The translations under genes were made by a program, and so were the position numbers. Below the pieces are notes generated by a model. The model did not search any database. It was not told the origin of the DNA and saw only the letters and a list, made by a program, of their open reading frames with translations. 64,000 bases of DNA from JALCLA01 sp965653565 (GTDB lineage Bacteria; Pseudomonadota; Gammaproteobacteria; Xanthomonadales; Xanthomonadaceae), in assembly GCA_965653565.1 (NCBI GenBank), contig CBFHAI010000006.1, positions 1 to 64,000 of the forward strand, written 5' to 3'. Positions 15,669 through 24,700 of this stretch are shown here, piece after piece; position 1 is the first letter of the stretch; each line of letters begins with the position of its first letter.

Positions 15669-17078
15669 ATGCAATTCGACTCCCTCACCTTCGTCGTTTT
15701 CTTCGCCCTCGTACTGGCCGGCGCCGCCTTGGCGCGCGGCTGGAACGCGCGCAAAAATCTGCTGCTCGTCGCGAGCTACATCTTCTATGGGGCGTGGAAT
15801 CCGGCCTTCGTGCTGTTGCTGGCCGCCAGCAGTGTGCTCGACTGGCTACTCGCGCGCCGCATCGATGCGGCGAGGCAACCCGGCTCGCGTCGCACCTGGC
15901 TGATCGTCAGCCTCACGGCGAATCTCGGCACGCTGGCGCTGTTCAAGTACGGCGGCTTCCTGCACGCCAACATGAGCGCCGCGCTCGCACCGTTCGGTGT
16001 CGAACTGGGTGAAACCGCGTGGAGTCTCGTGCTGCCGGTCGGCATTTCGTTCTACACCTTCCAATCGTTGTCCTACACGATCGACGTGTATCGCCGCCAG
16101 GTGCGGCCGATCGCGTCGCTGCGCGATTTCTGCCTCTACGTCGCGTTCTTTCCGCAACTGGTCGCCGGGCCGATCGTGCGCTTTTCGGACTTCGAAGAGC
16201 AGCTGCGGATTCCGCGCGCGCCGGCCTGGGCTTCGATCGGCCCCGGTCTCGCCCTGCTCCTGTGGGGACTGTTCGAAAAGATCGTGCTCGCCGATGGTCT
16301 GTTCGCACCGGTGGCCGACGCCGCGTTCGCCGCGGGTGGACCGGCGACATCGGCCGCAGCCTGGGCCGGCATACTCGCTTTTTCCGGCCAGATCTTCTGC
16401 GATTTCGCCGGCTATTCGTGCTGCGCGATCGGTGCCGCGCGCTGCCTCGGTTTCTTCCTGCCGCAGAATTTCGCGAACCCGTACGCGGCGCTCGGCTTCG
16501 CCGATTTCTGGCGGCGCTGGCACATCAGCCTGTCGACCTGGTTGCGCGATTACCTTTACGTGCCGCTCGGCGGCAATCGCCAGGGACGACTGCGCACTTA
16601 TCGCAATCTGCTGATCACGATGCTGCTCGGCGGCCTATGGCATGGCGCGAGCTGGAATTTCGTGTTGTGGGGCGGTCTGCACGGCAGTTATCTGGCGATC
16701 GAACGCGCGCTGCGCGAAACCTTCGGCTTCGCACCGGAACGTTCGCGCTGGTTCGTCGCCGGCGCGTGGAGTTTGTTGACGCTGCTGATCGTGGTGCTGA
16801 CCTGGATTCCGTTCCGCGCGTCGGACTTCGCGGCGAGTCTCGATTATTTCGGGCGCCTGTTCGGACCGCTCGGCGGCGGCTTCGACATCGACCAGCGCTT
16901 CGCTGTCGCGGCGTTCGCGACATTGGTGCTGGTGCAGCACGCGGTGCGCAATCGCCGCATCGAAGCGATCTTCGAACGCACGCCCACTCCCATTCTCGGC
17001 GCAAGCCTGGCCGCCCTGCTGGTCGCCGTCGTGCTGTCGCCGGGAGAGACGCATGCCTTCATCTATTTCCAGTTCTGA
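15669..17078 (+). CDS. MBOAT-family O-acyltransferase (AlgI-like)
   Basis: A 469-residue polytopic inner-membrane protein of the AlgI/DltB branch, which moves acyl (usually acetyl) groups across the membrane to a polysaccharide acetylation system. The family signatures are DFWRRWHISLSTWLRDYLYVPLGGNR (279-304, with His285) and MLLGGLWHGASWNF (318-331, with the likely catalytic His325). About ten hydrophobic segments are visible. It overlaps the next gene by 26 bases. The acceptor polymer is unknown because no glycosyltransferase or polymer gene is nearby. A tandem heptamer array lies just before the start. Confidence 0.92.
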   Translation: MQFDSLTFVVFFALVLAGAALARGWNARKNLLLVASYIFYGAWNPAFVLLLAASSVLDWLLARRIDAARQPGSRRTWLIVSLTANLGTLALFKYGGFLHANMSAALAPFGVELGETAWSLVLPVGISFYTFQSLSYTIDVYRRQVRPIASLRDFCLYVAFFPQLVAGPIVRFSDFEEQLRIPRAPAWASIGPGLALLLWGLFEKIVLADGLFAPVADAAFAAGGPATSAAAWAGILAFSGQIFCDFAGYSCCAIGAARCLGFFLPQNFANPYAALGFADFWRRWHISLSTWLRDYLYVPLGGNRQGRLRTYRNLLITMLLGGLWHGASWNFVLWGGLHGSYLAIERALRETFGFAPERSRWFVAGAWSLLTLLIVVLTWIPFRASDFAASLDYFGRLFGPLGGGFDIDQRFAVAAFATLVLVQHAVRNRRIEAIFERTPTPILGASLAALLVAVVLSPGETHAFIYFQF

Positions 17079-18072
17079 CATTGCCAGTGCGCAGCCGCGC
17101 CGCTGGGCACATGCCTGGATCGTGGCGCTCGTGCTCGCGGCGCTCGCGCTCGGCGGCTACGAGAGTCTGTGGCGCGCGCGCGGCCTCGAACCGGGCCTGA
17201 TCGATTCGCCGCAGAGCTGGAGCGTGCAGCGCGATCGCATCTACGACGACACGCTGCGACCCGTCGTGTTTCTCGGTGCCTCGCGCACCGTCTACGGCAT
17301 CGATCCGTCGGTCTGGAAAACCGAACGCCCGGGCGACAAACCGCTGATGCTGGCGGTGAACGGCCACTACCCGGTGGTCACGTTGCAGGATCTGGCGAAC
17401 GACGAAAAATTCAACGGCCTGGTCATCGTCGACATCGACAGCTACGGCCTGCTCGCCGCCCATCACGACATGCAGCAACCGTGGCTCGACTACCACCACC
17501 ACCGCTGGAATTACAACTGGCTCGGCCATCGTCTGCTGCTGGATCAATGGCAAGCGCACAGCGTGCTGGCGAACCCCGGCATTTCGCTATGGACCTCGCT
17601 CAAGCGCGCGCTCGGCAAAGGCGCGTTCCAGCTGCCCTACAGCGAAAGCCGCACCGATCGCTCCGGCTGGATGCGCTTCGACAAAGTCGACATCGCCGCG
17701 CTGGCCGCCCACTTCGACGCCGGCGTCGAACCGAAGATGGCGCGCTTCCCGGCGCCCTCGCCCGCCGATTTCCTGGCGCAGACAAAACCGGCGATCGATG
17801 CCGCCGAACGCATCCGCGCGCGCGGCGGCGACGTCGTGTTCGTCACGCTGCCCGTCGCCGGCAAACTGGTCGAAATGGAAACCCGCTACATGCCCCGCGC
17901 CGACTATTGGGACGCGTTCGGCAACTTGCCCGGCGTGCGCGCCGTGCACTTCGAAGACGTGCCCGAATGGCAGACGCTCGAACTGCCGGACCGCTCGCAT
18001 GTCACTCCCGAAGGACGCGCGATTCTAACGAAAGGCTTGATCGCGGAGTTGCAGCGACGCGGATGGCTCTAG
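17053..18072 (+). CDS. Membrane-anchored SGNH/AlgJ-like partner of the MBOAT protein
   Basis: 339 residues. One N-terminal transmembrane helix (about 21-37, preceded by arginines) places the rest in the periplasm. The motif VVFLGASRTVYGID (71-84, nucleophile candidate Ser77) and LPDRSHVTPEG (311-321, Asp313 and His316) fit the first and last blocks of an SGNH hydrolase, as in AlgX/AlgJ and DltD-type acyl-transfer partners. The 26-base overlap with the MBOAT gene argues that both work in one acyl relay: the MBOAT protein exports the acyl group and this protein passes it to the polymer. GGGAGAG before the ATG is a good ribosome-binding site. Confidence 0.8.
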   Translation: MPSSISSSDIASAQPRRWAHAWIVALVLAALALGGYESLWRARGLEPGLIDSPQSWSVQRDRIYDDTLRPVVFLGASRTVYGIDPSVWKTERPGDKPLMLAVNGHYPVVTLQDLANDEKFNGLVIVDIDSYGLLAAHHDMQQPWLDYHHHRWNYNWLGHRLLLDQWQAHSVLANPGISLWTSLKRALGKGAFQLPYSESRTDRSGWMRFDKVDIAALAAHFDAGVEPKMARFPAPSPADFLAQTKPAIDAAERIRARGGDVVFVTLPVAGKLVEMETRYMPRADYWDAFGNLPGVRAVHFEDVPEWQTLELPDRSHVTPEGRAILTKGLIAELQRRGWL

Positions 18073-18149
18073 AAGTTAGGCGAGGAAAAGAGAACACCGA
18101 GTCGGCAATCTATTTTTCACTTCATCTCCTTTCCTTCTTCAACTTTCTC

Positions 18150-18216
18150 TTGCTTCCTTCGCGTCCTTTCTCTTGCCTTCGCGTCCTTCGCGTCCCGCTC
18201 TCTCTCTTGTCCCGCT
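18150..18216 (-). repeat. GGACGCGAAGG repeats after mpg
   Basis: On the minus strand, downstream of the glycosylase stop, three copies of GGACGCGAAGG occur in a purine-rich stretch. The same unit follows tgt at the left edge. Bases 18073-18237 hold nothing else. Confidence 0.55.
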
Positions 18217-18237
18217 TCCGCCGACAATCGAACCTCA

Positions 18238-18912
18238 TCAAGGTCTGAGCACGATTTTCCCGTCCTCGATTCCGACCTCGATCCGAAACCGCCAAGGCCG
18301 CGCCGCCCAGTACTCGCCGGCGTAGTCGATGCCCACACGCGGCCCGGTCCGGATGCGCGAACGCGGCACGCGCACACCGCGATCCTCGAACCACAGCGCC
18401 TCCGACACCGTCGCGTCGACGCCATCGAGCCCGCGCTCGATGCGCAACTGCTTCGCCACCTTGCCGGGTCCGTCGACGATCCGCGGTTGCGAATCCACAT
18501 CGCCGACCACGGCGCGCACCAGCACGCCTTCGGGCACGTCGCGCGCCACCGTCGCGATATTGAGCATCCAGTGCAGGCCGTAGATCAGATACACATACAG
18601 CGTCCCCGGCTCGCCATACAACGGCTCCACGCGCGCCGTCCGCCGTCCGCCATACGCATGCGACGCCGCATCGCGCGGTGCCTTGTAAGCCTCGACTTCG
18701 GTGATCATCGCGGCACGCACGCCGCTCTCGTCGCGCCGCACGATGAACTTGCCGATCAGCGCACGCGCCACCTGGAGTGTCGGCGAAGCGAAGAAATCGC
18801 GATCGAGGCGACGCGCCGGCGGCGGCCGACTTTCAACCTCGTTCGGAAAAACGCGCGGCTTGTCGGCAAGCGGAAACAAAATGGCGGTCGAGTGCGGTGA
18901 AAGGCGCGGCAT
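18238..18912 (-). CDS. DNA-3-methyladenine glycosylase (AAG/MPG family)
   Basis: 224 residues of the alkyladenine glycosylase family, which removes 3-methyladenine and other alkylated purines to start base-excision repair. Visible are FFASPTLQVARALIGKFIVRR, ITEVEAYKAPRDAASHAYGG (with the catalytic Glu and the YxG segment), GTLYVYLIYGLHWMLNI (with the intercalating Tyr region), GPGKVAKQLRIE and RTGPRVGIDYA. The ATG at 18912 has GAGG seven bases upstream; the open frame to 19047 runs into the divergent promoter region. It is divergent from the winged-helix regulator, 141 bases apart. Confidence 0.93.
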   Translation of the reverse strand: MPRLSPHSTAILFPLADKPRVFPNEVESRPPPARRLDRDFFASPTLQVARALIGKFIVRRDESGVRAAMITEVEAYKAPRDAASHAYGGRRTARVEPLYGEPGTLYVYLIYGLHWMLNIATVARDVPEGVLVRAVVGDVDSQPRIVDGPGKVAKQLRIERGLDGVDATVSEALWFEDRGVRVPRSRIRTGPRVGIDYAGEYWAARPWRFRIEVGIEDGKIVLRP

Positions 18913-19053
18913 GATCCATCCTCGATCGCCCCGGTTCGGCGAACCGGGTCGCAGATCCGTGCGGTTCGTGGCGACGGCGCTGGACAGCGCACGCACGGCC
19001 GACGCTACTATGCGATCGCGACCGCAACCCCGCGTCCGCTGCAGCAAACGTCC

Positions 19054-21543
19054 GTGAGCCCCCTGGTGTATTCATTCGGAGAGTTCCGTCTCAAGATCGC
19101 CGAACGCGAGTTGTGGCACGGCGACGCCATGGTGCCGGTCAATCGCGTCGTGTTCGATTGCATCGCCTATCTTATCCAACACCGCGACCGCGCCGTCGGC
19201 CGTGACGAGCTGGTGGCGGCGGTGTGGGGCCGCGTGGATGTCTCGGACGCGCATCTGAACCAGGCCATTGCGCGGGCGCGGCGCGTGTTCGGCGATGGCG
19301 GGCAGACGCAGCAGACGATCCGCACCGCGCACGGGTTCGGGTATCGCTGGGTCGGTGCGCTCGCAGCGAGTGCCGATGCACCGAGTGCGGCGGCGGCCGA
19401 GCGGGAGACGAATGACGGCGCCGCATCCGCGGCCGACATGTCCGCGTCGCGCCAGGCCTTGATATCGGAAACGGTGGCCGCCGAAACGTTGGACGCACCG
19501 CCGCGCGCGGAAGCGGACAGCGCGGCGGCCGCGATCGAAGCGATGCGTGTCTCCGCGACAAACGGTGCATCGCAAATTTCCGATGCAGCGCCACCGCTTA
19601 ACCGCCCAAGCCGGCGCTGGCCGCTCGCCCTCGCGGCACTGCTCGCTCTGGGCGCGGGCCTCTTCGCCCACTTCCGGTCCATCCAGGCACCGACGCCGCC
19701 GATCGCGCTGCAGAACGCCTCCGGCAACGCAGTGATCGTGCTGCCCGTGGCGGTCGAGGCATCGCGCGAATTCGGCTGGGTGGCACTCGGCGCCATGGAC
19801 CTCGTCGCCGACCGCCTGCGCACGGCCGGCCTGCCGGTGCCGCCGAGCGAAACCGTCGTCACCGCGCTGCACGGGCTGGCCTCGCCGCCGCCGGAGGCCG
19901 ACCTGGCCGGCCTGCGCCAGACCTTGGGCGCCGGCGTGGTGGTGCAAGGCTCGGCGGTGCAATCGGCCCAGGGTTGGACGGTCGAACTTGCGGCCACCGG
20001 TGTCGACGGCGTGCGCCAGCATGCCCAGGCGCGGCATGTCGACGCGATGCAGGCGGCGCAAGCCGCGGCCGATTTGCTGCTGGCCGGCTTCGGCCGCGAA
20101 CCACCGATGCGGGTGGGCGAAACCGACGCGGTGCAGGCGCGCCTGCAACAGGCGCAGGCGGCGCTGCTGACCAGCCAGCTCGATCTGGCGCGCAGCATCC
20201 TCACCCAGATTCCACAGGATGCAGCGACCGCGCCGGAAGTGCGCCTGCGCCTGGCCGAGCTGGATTTCCGCGCCGGCCGTCTCGACCAGGCCTCCGACAC
20301 CCTCGCCGCATTGCTCGCCGAGCCGCAGATCCAGTCCGATCCGCTGCGCCGCGGCCGCGCGCTGACGCTGCGTGGCAACCTGCATTTCCGCCGCTCGGAA
20401 TTCGACGCCGCGGAGCGCGACTTCGATGCCGCCGTGGACGATCTCGGCCCGCTCGCCGCGCCGCTCGAACTGTGCGACGCGCTGACGCGACGCGGACTGA
20501 TCCGCGCCGGCGCGCGCAACTTCGACGGCGCGTCATCGGATTACAGCCGCGCGCGCCAGCTCGCCGAACAGGCCGGCGACCGACTACGCGTCGCACACGT
20601 CGAGGCTGGCTTCGGCATGCTGCAGATCGAACGGCAGCGGCTGGATCTGGCCACGCCCTACCTCGATGCCGCGATCGACCAGTACGAGGCCTTCGGCGTG
20701 ATCGATCGCGTGGTGACGCTGCGCCACGTGCTCAATGATGCCTACGCGCTGCTGCTGCGCTGGCCGGACGTGCTGGCCATCAGCGACCGCCAGTGGGCAA
20801 TCCGCGACCGGATCGCCGATCCGGGCCTGGCGCTCGTCATCGCCAACCGCCGTGGGCGGCTGCTGATTGCGCTCGGGCGCCATGCCGAGGCGCAGGCGCT
20901 GGTGACCGACGCCGAGCAGCGTTACGCCGGCATCCGGCCCGAAGCCCTTCGGTATCTGCATGACCTCAAGGCCGAGCTCGCCTGGCATCTGGGTGACGAC
21001 GCCGGCGCGATCGCCGCGGTGGATCGCGCACTGGAAACCTGGCCGCGCGATCCGTCCTACGACCGCTACGCCTATCTTGTGCTGTTGCGGCAACGCTCGC
21101 TCATCGCCAGCGGACGGGCCAGCGCCGACAAGATCGAACCCTTGCTCCCGAGCGGCGCCGACGCCGGCGTGTCCGTGGTCTTCCAGGTGGCGCAGGCCGA
21201 ATGGGCCGCGCAGCGCCAGGCCGGTGCACCGCAGGCCGGCGAGTTGTTCGAGCGCGCGATGAAAAATGCCGAGACGGGCGGCACGCCGGCCCTGGTGGCG
21301 CTCGTGGCGCAGGCCTATACCGACTGGCTGCTGGCGCACGATGAACTCGATAAGACGGCCGAACTGGCCGGCCGTGTGGCGGTGTGGGCGCGCGACGATT
21401 TCGATTGCGCCCTGCTGCGGGTCAAGGTGTTCCATGCGCTCGGCCAGCGCGATATCTGGCGCGTGGCACTGGAGCAGGCCAGAAGCCTGGCCGGCGAACG
21501 CACCATTCCGTCGGCGTTGCTGGTGGCGCCGGGCGGCGAGTAG
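19054..21543 (+). CDS. Membrane-anchored winged-helix (CadC-like) regulator with TPR domain
   Basis: 829 residues from a GTG start. Residues 1-102 form an OmpR/PhoB-type DNA-binding domain (RELWHGDAMVPVNRVVFDCIAYL, GRDELVAAVWGRVDVSDAHLNQAIARARRVFGD, IRTAHGFGYRWVG). An Ala/Ser-rich linker leads to one transmembrane helix (about 189-207). The periplasmic part begins with a domain like the FlgO/TolB-like segment of such proteins (about 225-345), followed by TPR-like helical repeats to the end. The type is a one-component membrane regulator. It reads in the same direction as the propeller protein and protease that follow, 205 bases on, and may control them; that link is inferred. Confidence 0.88.
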   Translation: MSPLVYSFGEFRLKIAERELWHGDAMVPVNRVVFDCIAYLIQHRDRAVGRDELVAAVWGRVDVSDAHLNQAIARARRVFGDGGQTQQTIRTAHGFGYRWVGALAASADAPSAAAAERETNDGAASAADMSASRQALISETVAAETLDAPPRAEADSAAAAIEAMRVSATNGASQISDAAPPLNRPSRRWPLALAALLALGAGLFAHFRSIQAPTPPIALQNASGNAVIVLPVAVEASREFGWVALGAMDLVADRLRTAGLPVPPSETVVTALHGLASPPPEADLAGLRQTLGAGVVVQGSAVQSAQGWTVELAATGVDGVRQHAQARHVDAMQAAQAAADLLLAGFGREPPMRVGETDAVQARLQQAQAALLTSQLDLARSILTQIPQDAATAPEVRLRLAELDFRAGRLDQASDTLAALLAEPQIQSDPLRRGRALTLRGNLHFRRSEFDAAERDFDAAVDDLGPLAAPLELCDALTRRGLIRAGARNFDGASSDYSRARQLAEQAGDRLRVAHVEAGFGMLQIERQRLDLATPYLDAAIDQYEAFGVIDRVVTLRHVLNDAYALLLRWPDVLAISDRQWAIRDRIADPGLALVIANRRGRLLIALGRHAEAQALVTDAEQRYAGIRPEALRYLHDLKAELAWHLGDDAGAIAAVDRALETWPRDPSYDRYAYLVLLRQRSLIASGRASADKIEPLLPSGADAGVSVVFQVAQAEWAAQRQAGAPQAGELFERAMKNAETGGTPALVALVAQAYTDWLLAHDELDKTAELAGRVAVWARDDFDCALLRVKVFHALGQRDIWRVALEQARSLAGERTIPSALLVAPGGE

Positions 21544-21748
21544 GCCTGGCGAGAAACCGGCGCATCGTGACGCCGGGGCGCTTGCGTCATCACAGGACAT
21601 CGCCGGTTACCGCCGGTCACGAAAACATCACATGTTGCTGGCGACTGACATGCCGTTGTCACCGCACTGTCGAGTCGTTCCGTCCGGGCGCAGAGTTGCG
21701 GCGGCATCGGAGCAGGACCGCACTACTGACGACTGCACGGGGATTCCG

Positions 21749-24700
21749 ATGAACCAGCACAGCACAATCGCGACTAGCGCCCGGGGCGGCTTCGGCCGAA
21801 CCATGGCCCTGGCGCTGCTCGGCCTGTTCGCTCTGGCCTGCACGCCTCCGGCGCGCGCGTTCGATCCGAACCCCGACGGCAGCGTGTTCGTCACCGCGGC
21901 GCAACCCGACGGCGGCATCGTCGTGGCCGGCCAGTTCGGCATGATCGGCGGGGAGCCGCGCAGCGGCTTTGCCCGCCTGCTTCCCGACGGCAGCGTCGAC
22001 ACCGGGTACTACGTGCCGGCACTGACGGGGTCGGTCTGGGCCGCGGCGGTGCAGGCCGACGGCAAGACCCTCGTGGGTGGACGCGGGTTGCAAGGCAACG
22101 GCGGCCTGTTGCGCATCAACGCCGACGGCACCCTCGACAGCGGCTTCGTCGACGCGTTTTCGGCCGGCGACGTACGCATCACCAAGATCCTCCCGCTGTC
22201 GGACGGCAAGATCCTCGTCGGCGGCACGTTCGCGACGGTTGGTGCCGAGACGCGCGCCCATCTGGCCCGGCTCAACGCCGACGGCAGCGTCGACACGAGT
22301 TTCGACGCCGGCAACGCGGCGCCCTACGGCGTCAACAGCCTGGCGGTGCATTCCGATGGTCGCATCGTCGTGGTCGGCTACGAAACGCTGGTGCGGCTGA
22401 CGGCCGACGGCCAGCCGGACAATGCATCGCCGCTGCCGCCGCTGCAGGGCGGGGGCAACATCCAGCAGGTAGCCGTGCAAGGCGACGGCGCGATCGTGAT
22501 CGGCGGCGGCTTCCTGCGTCTGGGCGACGACATCAACCGCGGCGCGCTGGTGCGGATCGCCGCGGGCGGCGGCATCGACGAGGCGTTCGCGCCCATGATC
22601 GACGGTTCGGTCGATGCGCTCTGGATCGATCCGACCGACGGCGGCATGTTGATCGGCGGCAGCTTCAGCAGCATCGGAGGGGAAATCCGCCGCGGCTTCG
22701 CGCGGCTGCTCGCCGATGGCACGCTCGATCCCGCGTTCGAGCCCCACACGTTCGACAACGTGCCGGTGGCGACGCTGTCGCCGCAGGCCGACGGCAAGAT
22801 CGTCATCGGTGGCTACTTCGGCACGCTCAACGGCCTGGTGCGCAATCGCCTCGCACGCCTGCATCCGGATGGCCGTGTCGACAACGCCAGCGCGCAGCCC
22901 CTGCAAGTGACGCCGCGCGCCAGCGACAACGGCAGCATCAGCCCGGGCACGCCGCAACTCGTCCCCGAAGGTGGCCGCATCGCCTTCACCCTCACGCCCG
23001 CGCCGGGCTACGCGGTGGCCTCGGTCGGCGGCTGCGGCACCGGTTCGCGCAGCGGCAACGTCTACACCACCGACTGGGTGTATGCCGCTTGCACCGTGGC
23101 CGCGAGCTTCGTGCCGGAAGAACAGGCGGTGTTCAACCCCGATCCCGATGGCCCGGTCGAAGATCTCACCGTGCTGTCCGACGGACGCATCCTCGCCGGC
23201 GGCTGGTTCAGCCACATCGGCGGCCTGCCGAAGATCAAGCTCGCGCGCCTTGACGCAAGCGGCAACGCCGATCCTGCGTTCGCCGACGGCACCGGCATCT
23301 ACCACGGCCTCACCAGCGGCGACGTGGTTTACGCCACCGCAGTGCAAGCCGACGGCAAGTCGCTGTTCGGCGGCCAGCATGGCCTGCTGCGCATCGATGC
23401 CGCCGGTGCGATAGACGCTAGCTTGGTGCCAGCGCTGGGCCAGGATGCCTCAGTGCATACCGTGGTGCCGCAACCGGACGGCAAGATTCTTGTCGCCGGC
23501 AGCGCCTTCGGGCTGGAAAAGCCCGGCATCGCGCGACTGAACGCCGACGGCTCGGTCGACACCGGCTTCACGCTCGCGTTCGACGAAGCCGCCTTCTTCG
23601 AACTGCTGCCGGATGGCCGCATGTACATCGGTGGCTATGCCGCGGATGGCGGCGTCGGCAGCGTCGGCCGCTTCCAGGCCAATGGACAGCGCGACACCAC
23701 CTTCCCGCTGCTCGGCGGCACCGGCATCGGCGTGCTGAAGCGCCAGCCCGACGGTGCGCTCGTCGTGGCCAGCGACAACTGGAGCCCGATCGATCTGGGC
23801 GACGGCGTGCCGGCAGACTCGCACGTGCTGCGCCTGCTGCCGAACGGCCTGCGCGACGTCGAGTTCCAGGCCGTCGTCAGCGGCGGACCGGTCGAAAGCA
23901 TCGCGTTGCAGCCGGACGGCAAGATCCTCATCGGTGGTGGCTTCACCACGGTCAACGGGCAGACGCGCCGCTCGTTCGCGCGCTTGAACGCCGACGGTTC
24001 GCTCGACGCCGGCGTCAACCCCGATGTCAGCGGCGGCTGGATCAAGAGCGTCGAATTGCAGGCCGATGGCCGCATCCTGATCGGCGGCTCGTTCTCCCAC
24101 GTCTCCGGCTATTCGCGCCGCGGCCTGGCACGGCTCAAGGCGGACGGCCGCATCGACATCGATGCCTTCGTCGTCACGCCGCTGGCCGCGGCCAACGGCA
24201 CGATCTCGCCCAACACGCCGCAATCGGTGAATCCGGGCGAACAGACCGAGTTCCTGCTGATCCCGGATCCCGGCTATGTGATCGGCGCGGTGTCGGGTTG
24301 CGGCGGCAGTCTCGACGGCCTCACCTACACCACCGGATCGGTGGTGGCGCACTGCGCGGTGACGGTCGATTTCCTGCTCGAGACCATGGCCTACACGGTC
24401 ACGCCGGCGGCCGGCTCGCATGGCTCGCTTTCGCCGTCCACGCCGCAGTCGGTGCTGTTCGCGCAGACGACGGATTTCACGGTGACGCCCGACGCCGGCT
24501 ACTACATCGCCGACGTCGAAGGTTGCGGCGGTGACCTCAGCGGCAGCACCTACACCACCGAGCGCATCCTCGCCGATTGCACGGTGATCGCACGCTTCCA
24601 CCAGCCGGCGACGCTCGCGGCCAGCGAAGGCACGCCGCAGGTCACGGCGGTGAACACGGGCTTCGCCTCGCCGCTCACCGTGCGCATCCGCGACAAGAAC

